Shown in pieces: positions 50,386-59,014 of a stretch of DNA of 64,000 bases; position 1 is the first letter of the stretch; every line of letters starts with the position of its first letter. The DNA comes from Thiodiazotropha sp050291245 (GTDB taxonomy: Bacteria; Pseudomonadota; Gammaproteobacteria; Chromatiales; Chromatiaceae): positions 186,001-250,000 of the forward strand of contig JBNKJP010000044.1 of NCBI GenBank assembly GCA_050291245.1. Reading direction: 5' to 3'. The translations under genes were made by a program, and so were the position numbers. A model generated the notes under the pieces. It worked only from the letters and a program-made list of their open reading frames with translations. It made no database searches and was not told the DNA's origin.

Positions 50386-51344
50386 TGCTGGCGATGGAAG
50401 ATCAAACGGTTATCCGCACGGCGCTGAACTGGCTGGAGGCGAGCCATTCAGTGGCCCTGGTAACGGTATTGAGAACCTGGGGCTCCTCCCCCCGACCACC
50501 CGGGTCACTGCTTGCCATCGATACGCAGGGGCGCTGCGCCGGCTCAGTCAGTGGCGGCTGTGCGGACCAGCATCTGGCGGAGCAATTCCGCGACGGGTTA
50601 CTGGCAACCGGGCTCCCTCGCCGAATCGTCTACGGTGTGGACTCGGCTGAAGCGGGGCGCATGGGCCTCCCCTGCGGCGGCCGGTTGGAGCTGCTTGTGG
50701 AACGGCTTGATGCGCCTGAGACGCTCAAGTCATTGGCCGGCCTGCTGGAGCAGAATATACGGGTCCGTCGACGGGTGAATCTGCAGACCGGTGTCGTGAG
50801 CCTGGATTCCGAGCCCCAGGGAATTGAGTTTCAGATAAGCGAGACGGAGGTTTACAAAACCTTCGGACCGGGATGGAGGCTGATACTCATCGGCGATGGC
50901 CAGATCGCTCGTTATCTCACGGGGATGGCGGTGCCTCTGGGTTATCGGGTGACGATCTGCGACCCCAGACCCGACGCCTATGCCGAGCCGCTGCAAACCG
51001 ATGGGGTTGGCTTGTCCCGCCTCATGCCGGATGACGAGGTCGTTCGTTCTGCCGATGCGCGCAGCGCCATCGTGACCCTGGCGCATGATCCCCGGTTGGA
51101 CGATCTCGGGCTTCTCGCGGCCCTCGATACACCTGCGTTCTATATCGGCGCCCTGGGCTCGACCCGTACCGCGGAGGGCCGTCGTCAGCGTCTCCAAACC
51201 CTGGGTGTGGAGCCTCGCTCAATGGCCCGAATCCATGCTCCGGCGGGACTGCCTATCGGCAGCAAACGACCCTCGGAAATTGCGCTTTCGATCCTTGCGC
51301 AGATCACGGCCGTGCGCAATCTCTATGGCGTGACGCATCCGTGA
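50385..51344 (+). CDS. xdhC: XdhC/CoxI family molybdenum-enzyme maturation protein
   Basis: This 319-residue protein has the N-terminal XdhC domain (TVLRTWGSSPRPPGSLLAIDTQGRCAGSVSGGCAD) and a C-terminal Rossmann domain (LILIGDGQIARYLTGMAVPLGYRVTICDPRPDAY, then ALDTPAFYIGALGSTRTAEGRRQRL, and RIHAPAGLPIGSKRPSEIALSILAQI). XdhC proteins bind molybdopterin cofactor and help sulfurate and insert it into xanthine dehydrogenase-type enzymes. It overlaps iorB by one base and the next gene by four. Its conserved Cys in SVSGGCAD is present. It is a dedicated chaperone for this operon. Confidence 0.92.
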   Translation: MLAMEDQTVIRTALNWLEASHSVALVTVLRTWGSSPRPPGSLLAIDTQGRCAGSVSGGCADQHLAEQFRDGLLATGLPRRIVYGVDSAEAGRMGLPCGGRLELLVERLDAPETLKSLAGLLEQNIRVRRRVNLQTGVVSLDSEPQGIEFQISETEVYKTFGPGWRLILIGDGQIARYLTGMAVPLGYRVTICDPRPDAYAEPLQTDGVGLSRLMPDDEVVRSADARSAIVTLAHDPRLDDLGLLAALDTPAFYIGALGSTRTAEGRRQRLQTLGVEPRSMARIHAPAGLPIGSKRPSEIALSILAQITAVRNLYGVTHP

Positions 51345-51907
51345 CGGCCATTGTGGGGGTGCTGCTGGCGGCCGGTCGTGGTGAGCGTTTTGGTGGCAAC
51401 AAGCTCATGGCCCGTATGGGGGATGGGGAGCGGGTGGCAGCGGCCGCGGCCCGGCGACTGGTGCAGGTACTGCCCCAGAGCATCGCGGTGGTGCGTCCGC
51501 AGGACAGACTGCTCAAACAGGCTCTGAGCGAGGTGCCGATCCGTTTGGTTGAGAATTCCTATCCCGTGGCAGGTCTGGGGGAGAGTCTGGCACTGGGTGT
51601 ACGCGCCTCGGCCGGGGCCGCAGGTTGGATGATCGCCCTGGGCGATATGCCCTGGGTAGACGTGTTAACCCTTGAGGGTCTGGTCCGGCGTCTTGAGTCG
51701 GGGGCTTCTTTGGTGGCGCCGGTCTATCGGGGTCAACGGGGACATCCGGTTGGGTTTGCCGCAGAGTGGGGAGAACGTTTGAGCCGTTTGTCGGGGGAAG
51801 CGGGGGCGCGCCATCTGCTGAAGGCCGAGGCCCACCGGCTAGAGTCTGTGCCCTGTGAGGATCCCGGTGTTCTGCGTGATGTGGACTTTCCTGCCGACCT
51901 TGAATGA
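51341..51907 (+). CDS. MobA/MocA-like nucleotidyltransferase
   Basis: This 188-residue protein (GTG start overlapping xdhC) has the nucleotidyltransferase glycine-rich loop GVLLAAGRGERFGGNKLMARMGDG and a middle Asp-containing ALGDMPWVDVLTLEGLVRRLESGASLVAPVYRGQRGHPVGF, the latter typical of MocA/MobA-like enzymes that attach CMP or GMP to molybdopterin. Molybdenum hydroxylases of this family usually use the cytosine dinucleotide form, so MocA is the likelier activity. It completes an iorA-iorB-xdhC-mocA operon. No other molybdopterin genes are close. Confidence 0.88.
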   Translation: MTAIVGVLLAAGRGERFGGNKLMARMGDGERVAAAAARRLVQVLPQSIAVVRPQDRLLKQALSEVPIRLVENSYPVAGLGESLALGVRASAGAAGWMIALGDMPWVDVLTLEGLVRRLESGASLVAPVYRGQRGHPVGFAAEWGERLSRLSGEAGARHLLKAEAHRLESVPCEDPGVLRDVDFPADLE

Positions 51908-51951
51908 GGCCAGGACACTACCTGTCCGGCTATTCACCGGGCCCATGGACC

Positions 51952-52536
51952 TTAAGTAAACGCCATGCGGGTATAGACCCAGACATGGGCTGGCGGAAGA
52001 TTCCACAGCACCCGCTTCATGCGGGTTCCATGCACCTGGAGGGACTCCGCCAGGCGGGTCGCGATCGGGGGACGTGGTGAATAGGTGAACTGTATCAACC
52101 TGCCCTGGGGCGTCAGGCTGCGCATGATCTGTGACAGGATTCGGATACGGGTCTGCCGGCCCAGGCTCAACAACGGCAGACTGGAGACTACCTGATCCAC
52201 CGGACCGACCTCCCGCTCACCCAGCAGGGTCGACAGGCGTGTCGCGTCACCCTGGACGATCTTCAAACCGGGAAATCGTCTTGCCAGTTTCGCGGCAAGC
52301 TGCGGGTCCTTTTCCACCACCAGCAACTGCTGTTCGGAAAGTCCTTGGCTCAGCAGTGCGGAGGTTATTGCGCCGGTACCGGCTCCCAGTTCCACCACCA
52401 TACCCCGTGGCCGTTGAATCTGTGCGGCCATGGCATGGGTCAGTCCCGAACCGCTGGGCCAGATCGCACCGATCTGGCGCGGATTGCGCAGCCAGGCGTA
52501 GAGGAATTCGGGTTCGATTCGGAATGGGGTATACAC
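51952..52536 (-). CDS. Class I SAM-dependent methyltransferase (phospholipid N-methyltransferase-like)
   Basis: This 194-residue protein has the SAM loop VVELGAGTGAITSALLSQGL, LVVEKDPQLAAKLARRFPGLKIVQGDATRL and VVSSLPLLSLG, arranged as in the small membrane-associated phosphatidylethanolamine N-methyltransferases (PmtA-like) and rRNA-dimethyltransferase-type folds. YAWLRNPRQIGAIWPSGSGLTHAMAAQI near the N-terminus matches PmtA-type proteins. The substrate is not proven. It converges on the nucleotidyltransferase gene with 44 bases between them. Its right side faces a repeat-free spacer. Confidence 0.82.
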   Translation of the reverse strand: MYTPFRIEPEFLYAWLRNPRQIGAIWPSGSGLTHAMAAQIQRPRGMVVELGAGTGAITSALLSQGLSEQQLLVVEKDPQLAAKLARRFPGLKIVQGDATRLSTLLGEREVGPVDQVVSSLPLLSLGRQTRIRILSQIMRSLTPQGRLIQFTYSPRPPIATRLAESLQVHGTRMKRVLWNLPPAHVWVYTRMAFT

Positions 52537-52939
52537 GTGGGGATAAGAATATCTGGGTTGACGTGGCCGTGTGTCGGAAAGCCTTTGTACGCGCTCACTG
52601 CGTATCAGGAATGAAATTCGTGCGCCGATTTGAGCATACGGCCGTCAGCCCTGTCATCCGTTGTCTTTTGAAGCTGGGATGTCACCAGCAATCCTTGAAT
52701 GATTTACAAATCCCAGGGAACCTCCGGCTGGCGGGCTACCACAGGATCGTGGAGAAGGCTTGGGAATGGCAAGCTAATACACCGCCTGTGGAGCGATTCC
52801 GGTTGATTCGCGAATCGGGAGATTTGCCAGAAGCGGAAATTCGTCTATAGATTGAGTTAATGGCGGTAACAAAATGGTCATTGTTCAATGGCTGCGGGCC
52901 GCTTGATGGTCTGAGCCTTGATCCGATGGGAGCCTGATC
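52537..52939. other. Intergenic region with a possible small gene
   Basis: This 403-base gap contains an open frame from ATG 52611 (see the separate entry). Outside that frame I see no RNA gene or repeat. The 5' part near the methyltransferase start is the likely promoter region for both directions. Confidence 0.4.
52611..52850 (+). CDS. Possible small uncharacterised protein
   Basis: A frame of 79 residues from ATG 52611 (MKFVRRFEHTAVSPVIRCLLKLGC) has even composition, with no stop-like low-complexity and a helical profile (HRIVEKAWEWQANTPPVERFRL). The frame continues open far upstream through the methyltransferase gene, which weakens the case. A TCAGGA sequence abuts the ATG without proper spacing. 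I keep it as a possible gene only. No family recognised. Confidence 0.35.
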   Translation: MKFVRRFEHTAVSPVIRCLLKLGCHQQSLNDLQIPGNLRLAGYHRIVEKAWEWQANTPPVERFRLIRESGDLPEAEIRL

Positions 52940-53392
52940 ATGACGAGAGGGATATTGATTGTGTTACTGCTGCTACCCCTGCCATTGCTGGCGGGTGAGC
53001 ATCCAGCCTGCCACACACCTGCCTTGACCGAGCCGTTTGACAGTTCGGATCAAATACGCGCCATTGCGGCCAGTTGTCGAGAGCCTCTGGTCAGCGAACT
53101 CTACCTGAATCGCGCGCACCATCTCAGTCTGCTGCATAAATACTCGGCATTCGAACGTTCATTGGTCCATTACGGTAATCGTGATGATCGCTCGTATATC
53201 GATGCGTACCGGATCTATATCGGACTTGCGGAAGCCTTTTTCGTCCCGGCGCTGAGCCAGGATGATCCCTCTTCCGCCCTGAGTCGCTTGAACCGGATCT
53301 ATGATCAGAGCGAAGAGATCGCCGAGTTGCGATTTCGTGGTTACGATCTGCTGGCGGATCAACTCGAGCAGAAGCAACGGCTCTATTATTAA
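52940..53392 (+). CDS. Small exported protein of unknown function
   Basis: This 150-residue protein has a signal peptide (MTRGILIVLLLLPLPLLAGE) and a mature region of helices with paired cysteines near the start (HPACHTPAL and IAASCREPLV), which may form a disulfide. The rest has alternating Tyr/Leu/Asp segments (YIDAYRIYIGLAEAFFVPALSQ). I recognise no family. It ends 25 bases before the convergent diguanylate cyclase gene. It looks like a real gene by its start, signal and even codon use. Confidence 0.65.
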   Translation: MTRGILIVLLLLPLPLLAGEHPACHTPALTEPFDSSDQIRAIAASCREPLVSELYLNRAHHLSLLHKYSAFERSLVHYGNRDDRSYIDAYRIYIGLAEAFFVPALSQDDPSSALSRLNRIYDQSEEIAELRFRGYDLLADQLEQKQRLYY

Positions 53393-53417
53393 CCCGGCAA
53401 CCAAAAATGAATGGGGA

Positions 53418-54623
53418 TCAGAGGAGACAGACCCGGTTTCGACCCTCAGCCTTGGCCTGATAGAGCGCCTCGTCAGCGCGTCGCAACAGCCTATCGCCAT
53501 TCTCGCCTTTCAAATATTGGGTGACACCGAAGCTGCAGGTCACCTGCTCCGGGTCCCCGAATGGGTGGTTTTGGATGGCAAGGCGCAATCGCTCCGCGAT
53601 CTGCCGGGCGGTCTCGAGATCGGTTTCCCGACACAGAATCAGGAACTCCTCACCGCCCCAGCGGCCTATGTAATCATTGCCCCGGGCGGAACTGCCAAGC
53701 AGTTCCGCGAAGGTGCGAAGGATCCGGTCGCCGACCTGGTGCCCAAAGCGGTCGTTGATACTTTTGAAGTGATCGATATCGAGCAGGATCAGGGCCAGTG
53801 GCGACTCGGTTCGCTGTTGTTGCCGCAGCGCATCGGTCATGATCTGGTCGAGTTTGCGTCGGTTGTACAGCTGAGTCAGTCCGTCGATTTCCGAGAGGGT
53901 GGCGAGTTCCCGGTTCTTTTGCGCCAGGGCCTTCTGGGTCTCTCGTAACTGATCCAGGGTGTTACTCATCTCATGGGTGCGAATCTGGAGGATCTTTTCA
54001 CTCATGGCTTTCGATGCCACCACCCGGAACACATAGGCGATGTAGACCGAAAGCGCGATGAATGCGCTGAGAAACAGCATGCGTAACACGATGTTGGCCA
54101 GGCTTACCCGGGGTGATACGAATTCATCGGTGATGGTGCCCAGTTCGATGCTATGTCCGTTCATTGCGAGAAACACGATCAGCCCATAGGAGAAGAGACT
54201 GAGCAGACCCGCCGCCAACGTCAGCCAGGGGGTAAACCGCAGGGTACTCAAACCGATCCACAGAAAATAGAGCAGAAAAGCCTCTGTCTTGAATGTGCGG
54301 AAGGTGCCGAAGCTGTAGATCACGATTGAGAGTAACAGGATGTCGATGCTGATCGAGGGATATTTGACCCAGTTGGGGTGTTCCGGGCCATGCAGTGCCT
54401 TGAGGATCAGTAGTCCATACAGCAGGTTTAACAGGGCGGCGACAAGGATGGCGTGCAGCGAATGCGGGGGCAGTTGGTTGCGGACTCCAAAGGCGACCGC
54501 GAAGTAGAGGATGGTCAACAGCAAACGGGCATAATTGGCATAACGCTCGCTCTTGTGTTCCTCCTGTCGGAGTAGCGCATGCAGTTCCTCCTTGGATACC
54601 GCATTACTATTTCTCGCTGTCAC
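53418..54623 (-). CDS. Membrane-bound diguanylate cyclase (GGDEF)
   Basis: This 401-residue protein has six hydrophobic helices (about residues 25-210) and a short coiled coil, then a GGDEF domain from about 245. The active motif is GRWGGEEFLILC (GGEEF form) and the allosteric I-site RGND lies five residues before it (RxxD), so product inhibition by c-di-GMP is expected. DIDHFKSINDRFGHQVGDRIL holds the metal and base contacts. The N-terminal membrane part is a MASE-like unit with no clear ligand. No EAL phosphodiesterase is adjacent. It would raise c-di-GMP in response to an unknown membrane signal. Confidence 0.93.
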   Translation of the reverse strand: MTARNSNAVSKEELHALLRQEEHKSERYANYARLLLTILYFAVAFGVRNQLPPHSLHAILVAALLNLLYGLLILKALHGPEHPNWVKYPSISIDILLLSIVIYSFGTFRTFKTEAFLLYFLWIGLSTLRFTPWLTLAAGLLSLFSYGLIVFLAMNGHSIELGTITDEFVSPRVSLANIVLRMLFLSAFIALSVYIAYVFRVVASKAMSEKILQIRTHEMSNTLDQLRETQKALAQKNRELATLSEIDGLTQLYNRRKLDQIMTDALRQQQRTESPLALILLDIDHFKSINDRFGHQVGDRILRTFAELLGSSARGNDYIGRWGGEEFLILCRETDLETARQIAERLRLAIQNHPFGDPEQVTCSFGVTQYLKGENGDRLLRRADEALYQAKAEGRNRVCLL

Positions 54624-54726
54624 ACTACTATTCCGGGTGAGCTGTCTGGTAATGACAGTCTGCCGCCAATCAGGCGACAGGCTTGAAATATCTTTGATCC
54701 TGCAACGGATTGTGTAGGGTCTTGAG

Positions 54727-55854
54727 TCAACGGAACTGGCGCAGGTACCACCATTCGAACAACCTTTTCAGCCAGTGAAAAGCCGCCATATTCGGCATGA
54801 CGATGTTATGCTTGAGGGTGCGTGCGACTAGCATACCACTGGTTTGGCTGTCCACGATACACACCAGTTCCACCTTGAAGGTCTCCCGGGGTTCTTCGCC
54901 CCCCCATTCCGCCAGCAGGTTCCGGGCGGCGGCGGTGGCCTGTAGGTCCGCCATATGAGCCTGTTTGGGCATCCAGTCCGGTCCGGGGAAGCTGCCGGAG
55001 TCTCCTGCGACATAGACCCGTTGCAGGCCTTCCACGCGACATTGGGCGTCGGCCTTGATCAATCCCCCCGGGGAGCGGGGCAGGGCGGTGTTGTCGAACC
55101 AGGCATTGCCGGTCATACCGGGCATGAACAGGATCAGGTTCGCGTCGAATACGCCGCCCTGGGTTTCCACCGTGGTCTGGGTGAATTTCACCATCTTGTG
55201 ACCCAGGTGGGTTTCGATCCCCCGTTTCTCCATCTCCTTGACCAGACCTTTGACCGCCTTGGGTCCTAGCCGTTGTCCGGGATTCTCCGCCGGGGTGAAG
55301 AACACCAGTTTGAAACGGTCGCGACGTTTCTCAAGCCGTAGTTGCCGATCGATACCAAACAGAAACTCGAACATAGGCCCACCGCGCATGGCGCTGGGTT
55401 CCTTGGGGTTACTGGCGAATCCAATGGCGATGATGCCCCCATCCATCTCCTTCAGGCGCTGGCGGATCCGCAGGGTCGCATCGATACCTTCACAGGGTGT
55501 GATGGCGTGTTCGATACCGGGCAGTTTTTTTATGAATCGCCCTCCGGAAGCGATGATGAGACCATCGTTTTCGATCGGCCCCGCCGTGGTTTCCAGAGTC
55601 CTGCCATCCTCGCTGAGTCCGGTGGCTTCGCCCTGAACATGCTTGACTTTCATACGGGAGAAGAACGACTGCAGCGGAATGATCAGATCTTCCGGCTCGC
55701 GGATCCCGGATGGAATCCAGATCGAACCGGGCAGGTAGTGAAATTCCGCCCGCGGACTGACCAGTGTGATCTCTGCCTCGCGATCCTGAGCACGCAGGGT
55801 TTTAACGGCGGTAAGGGCGGCAAAACCGCTGCCCACGATAGTCACTCTTTTCAT
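54727..55854 (-). CDS. Sulfide:quinone oxidoreductase-like flavoprotein
   Basis: I prefer the ATG at 55854 (MKRVTIVGSGFAALTAVKTL), seven bases after AGGAG, giving 375 residues; an ATG six bases upstream is too close to that site. The FAD dinucleotide-binding fold (IVGSGFAALTAV, LIIASGGRFIKKLPG, RVYVAGDSG) and a C-terminal membrane-binding end (FHWLKRLFEWWYLRQF) fit the SQR/FCSD/NADH-dehydrogenase-like family. Cysteines occur at about residue 120 and twice in the C-terminal half (DAQC, ELVC), so the disulfide-forming pattern of typical SQR is not clearly complete. It may act on sulfide or another sulfur compound. A small 77-residue gene lies just upstream on the same strand. Confidence 0.75.
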   Translation of the reverse strand: MKRVTIVGSGFAALTAVKTLRAQDREAEITLVSPRAEFHYLPGSIWIPSGIREPEDLIIPLQSFFSRMKVKHVQGEATGLSEDGRTLETTAGPIENDGLIIASGGRFIKKLPGIEHAITPCEGIDATLRIRQRLKEMDGGIIAIGFASNPKEPSAMRGGPMFEFLFGIDRQLRLEKRRDRFKLVFFTPAENPGQRLGPKAVKGLVKEMEKRGIETHLGHKMVKFTQTTVETQGGVFDANLILFMPGMTGNAWFDNTALPRSPGGLIKADAQCRVEGLQRVYVAGDSGSFPGPDWMPKQAHMADLQATAAARNLLAEWGGEEPRETFKVELVCIVDSQTSGMLVARTLKHNIVMPNMAAFHWLKRLFEWWYLRQFR

Positions 55855-56127
55855 CTCCATACTCCTGATGAATCCTGTTCTGATTGTTCTGAGTGGTTCC
55901 TGTGCGAACGTTCCGATGACCGGGGTATGAAGGTCATTGGGGGGGAACGGACGGTATTGGATCGATATCAGGCGGGATGTTATCAGATCAGAGTGAAAAA
56001 TATCCGCCAAAACGGCAGGGGTGCGCGTTCAGACATCACAGGCCACTGTTCAAAACGACGGGCAGGCAGGGATAAGGTCTCCTCGTACCGCCTGCCGGAA
56101 GCACGCTCACGGCAGGCGGTTGGGAAT

Positions 56128-56361
56128 TTACAGTCCGATCAATTCGGCGTGCAGACCTTTGTAGCGGGTGATCGACAAAAGGTCCTTGCTGTGGACCCTT
56201 TCCGGGTTGTATTCGAGCACGAATAGATGGGGGTGCTTCTCATTCACATGAACCGAGACCACACCCTCCCGCTGGCGGAATGCCTCCTCGAGTTCGGCCA
56301 TACGCCCGGTGTCCAGGGCTTCGTCTATATGCAGCGTGACATCCGCGAGATCGATATTCAT
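56128..56361 (-). CDS. Small ferredoxin-like-fold protein upstream of the SQR-like gene
   Basis: This 77-residue protein has an HMA-like alternation of strands and helices: NIDLADVTLHID, then ALDTGRMAELEEAFRQREG, VVSVHVNEKHPHLFVLEYN and a C-terminal TRYKGLHAELIGL. The CxxC of metal-binding HMA domains is absent, so it is not a classical copper chaperone. It lies about 270 bases upstream of the flavoprotein start and may be co-transcribed with it. I recognise no named family. It could be an accessory subunit, but that is only suggested by position. Confidence 0.6.
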   Translation of the reverse strand: MNIDLADVTLHIDEALDTGRMAELEEAFRQREGVVSVHVNEKHPHLFVLEYNPERVHSKDLLSITRYKGLHAELIGL

Positions 56362-56600
56362 GGTTTCCTCTCCTATACGGATGGTTCTAGGGTTTGTTGA
56401 CAGTTACAAAGCAGATGGCATTGGCGCCACGGGAAACCACAAGCCTGTTGGATAGGTGATATCAGGCCTTGAGACAGCTTGTCGGGGTTCCCGACGCAGG
56501 TACTTGAAGCGTTCGACACCCTCGTTGGGGATTGATGCTCTCCGATTCGGTCACGCAACCAGTACTCAGTAAGAGCATAGTCCGAATCTGGAAAAAGACA

Positions 56601-56957
56601 TCAGTCGGTGGTGATGGGTTTGGGGGGGATACCACCGGGAACGTAGGGGTAATAGTGTTTGACCTTGCGCCCGATATTGCTCTGCACGACCACGCCCAAG
56701 ATCTTATATTCCCCGTCATTCAGTTCGATATCCGGGTAAGCCTCATTGAGCGCGACGAGACGCTTGTTTGAATTCCCCTGGGAGATGAATTGGCGAAACC
56801 AGCGATCACCCTGGGCTTCCGCCACGACGAAGGCGCCCGTGGCGCACATCTCCGAGGGTTCGATGACAATGACGCATTTCTCCGGAAACTCGGGGGCCAT
56901 GCTGTCGTCCAGGACCTGGAGGGGGTAGAGTTCGTTGTAACTGCAATCGTTGTTCAT
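56601..56957 (-). CDS. S24/UmuD-like peptidase-fold protein lacking the catalytic lysine
   Basis: From ATG 56957 (MNNDCSYNELYPL) this 118-residue protein has only the C-terminal LexA/UmuD/CI fold: DDSMAPEFPEKCVIVIEPS carries the Ser nucleophile, GAFVVAEAQGDRWFRQFI takes the place of the strand with the catalytic Lys, and LVALNEAYPDI and YKILGVVVQS complete it. The lysine position reads Arg-Gln. No DNA-binding domain is present. It may be an inactive binding domain rather than a self-cleaving repressor. It is convergent with neither neighbour and no phage genes are near. Upstream Met choices are possible. Confidence 0.75.
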   Translation of the reverse strand: MNNDCSYNELYPLQVLDDSMAPEFPEKCVIVIEPSEMCATGAFVVAEAQGDRWFRQFISQGNSNKRLVALNEAYPDIELNDGEYKILGVVVQSNIGRKVKHYYPYVPGGIPPKPITTD

Positions 56958-57138
56958 GGTGATTGGCTTGTAGCGATTCAGCAAAGGGTAAACACCCTAT
57001 TGTACATCAACTCCGGGGATCATGATGGACCTGAAGTTTTTAGGGTTATACGCAGACGCGGGACAGGCGAATACGGGTCGCGCACATCGGATTGAATTCC
57101 GATAAGATGCGGTTTTATTAGATGTTCGAATAACGCTC

Positions 57139-58959
57139 ATGCACCATATCGCCTATCAGGGGAAGGTCCACGCCGATCGGCGGGACCTGCACAATCTCCG
57201 CAACATGCTGCCGTTTCTCTGGGAATACCGGGGACGGGCCCTGTTCGCCCTGGGTTGCCTGGTGCTGGCCAAACTGGCCAATGTAGGAATCCCGCTGATA
57301 TTGAAGGAGATCGTCGATACCCTGGAGAAAGGGGACAGGACCTTGCTGGTGCTGCCTCTGTTTCTGCTGCTCGGGTATGGCGTACTGCGCCTCTCGAGTG
57401 CCCTGTTCAACGAACTGCGCGATGCGATCTTCGCCCGGGTCCGCTACCGGGCCATGCGCAACCTGTCCAACCGGGTGCTCACCCACCTGCATGAACTCTC
57501 TCTGCGGTTTCATCTGGAGCGCAAGACCGGGGCGATCAGCCGGGACCTGGAGCGGGGTACCCGTTCGGTAAGCACTATCCTCAACTACATGGTATTCAGC
57601 ATCCTGCCGATGCTGGTGGAGTTCACCCTGGTCGCGGCGGTATTGCTGACCCAGTATGACATCCGCTTCACCCTGGTGACTTTCGGTACGGTGGCGGTCT
57701 ACGTAGGCTTCACCCTGGCGATCACCGAGTGGCGCATGGAGTACCGCCACATCATGAACCGGCTCGACTCCCAGGCCAACAGCCAGGCTTTCGATAGCCT
57801 GATCAACTACGAGACGGTGCAGTATTTCGGCAACCAGCGATTTGAGTTGCAGCGTTTCGACGAGACCCTGTCCCAGTGGGAGGACAACGCGGTCAAGAGC
57901 CAGACCTCCATGTCCCTGCTCAACTTCGGACAGGGCGCGATCATCGCCGTCGGGGTCACCTTCATCATGATCTTCGCCGCCAATGGGGTGATCGCCGGCG
58001 AGATGACCATCGGCGACCTGGTGCTGGTCAATACCTTCATGCTGCAGCTGTTCATACCCCTGAACTTTCTCGGTATCGTCTATCGGCAGATCAAATACTC
58101 CCTGGCGGACATGGACCTGATCTTTAAACTGCTGGAGCGTGAACCGGAGATCCAGGATGACGAACAGGCCCGGGATCTGGTGCTGCAGGGCGGCGAGGTG
58201 CGTTTCGAAGCGGTGGATTTCGCCTACCAGCCGGAGCGGCAGATCCTGCGCCAGGTGGATTTCACTCTCCGTGCGGGTGAGAAACTGGCGGTGGTCGGGC
58301 ACAGCGGGGCCGGTAAATCGACCCTGTCCCGGCTGTTGTTCCGTTTCTACGATGTTACCGGCGGGCGCATCCTGATCGATGGTCAGGATATTCGCAAGGT
58401 CACCCAGGAGAGTCTGCGGGCGACCATTGGCGTGGTGCCCCAGGACACGGTGCTGTTCAACGAATCCATTCTCTACAATCTGGCCTACGGGCGCCCGCAA
58501 GCGACTCAGCAGGAGATCGAAGCGGCGGCGCGGATGGCCCACATCGCGGATTTCATCGAGCAACTGCCGGAGGGCTATCAGACCCTGGTCGGGGAACGGG
58601 GTCTGAAACTTTCGGGGGGCGAGAAGCAGCGGGTGGCGATTGCCCGGGCGATGCTCAAACGCCCGCAGATCCTGCTTTTCGACGAGGCCACCTCGTCCCT
58701 CGATACCAAGACCGAACAGGCGATTCAGGAGACCCTGCGGGAGGTGGCGAAACAGCATACCACCCTGGTGATCGCACACCGGCTTTCCACTGTGGTGGAT
58801 GCGGACCGGATTCTGGTAATGGACCAGGGCCGGATCGTGGAACAGGGCACTCATCAGGAGCTTCTGGCCCGCGCCGGGCGCTATCACCAGATGTGGCATA
58901 TGCAGCTGAAGGAACAGGCGGATCATCGCCCCCTCGAAGAGCTGGGGGAGACCCTGTGA
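57139..58959 (+). CDS. Atm1/HMT1-type ABC exporter
   Basis: This 606-residue half-transporter has a six-helix membrane domain (about residues 25-320) and an ATPase domain with VVGHSGAGKSTLSRLLFRFYDV, LKLSGGEKQRVAIARAMLKRPQILLFDEATSSLD and the H-loop VIAHRLSTV. Within the membrane part, RDLERGTRSVSTILNYMVFSILP and TEWRMEYRHIMNRLDSQANSQAFDSLINYETVQYFGN are hallmarks of Atm1/HMT1 transporters, which export glutathione-bound sulfur or metal conjugates. It would dimerise. It is the first gene of a run followed by cca. The start ATG at 57139 fits the family N-terminus. Confidence 0.93.
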   Translation: MHHIAYQGKVHADRRDLHNLRNMLPFLWEYRGRALFALGCLVLAKLANVGIPLILKEIVDTLEKGDRTLLVLPLFLLLGYGVLRLSSALFNELRDAIFARVRYRAMRNLSNRVLTHLHELSLRFHLERKTGAISRDLERGTRSVSTILNYMVFSILPMLVEFTLVAAVLLTQYDIRFTLVTFGTVAVYVGFTLAITEWRMEYRHIMNRLDSQANSQAFDSLINYETVQYFGNQRFELQRFDETLSQWEDNAVKSQTSMSLLNFGQGAIIAVGVTFIMIFAANGVIAGEMTIGDLVLVNTFMLQLFIPLNFLGIVYRQIKYSLADMDLIFKLLEREPEIQDDEQARDLVLQGGEVRFEAVDFAYQPERQILRQVDFTLRAGEKLAVVGHSGAGKSTLSRLLFRFYDVTGGRILIDGQDIRKVTQESLRATIGVVPQDTVLFNESILYNLAYGRPQATQQEIEAAARMAHIADFIEQLPEGYQTLVGERGLKLSGGEKQRVAIARAMLKRPQILLFDEATSSLDTKTEQAIQETLREVAKQHTTLVIAHRLSTVVDADRILVMDQGRIVEQGTHQELLARAGRYHQMWHMQLKEQADHRPLEELGETL

Positions 58960-59014
58960 CGGTCATGGCGGTAGGCGCTCACACCCCCCTGTCTGGTTTC
59001 TGCAGGGGACTCGA

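Noticed and set aside
57118..58926. 602-codon open frame antisense to the Atm1-type exporter
   Set aside because: Gln/His/Gly-rich composition, no domain and complete overlap with a strong gene indicate a shadow frame.
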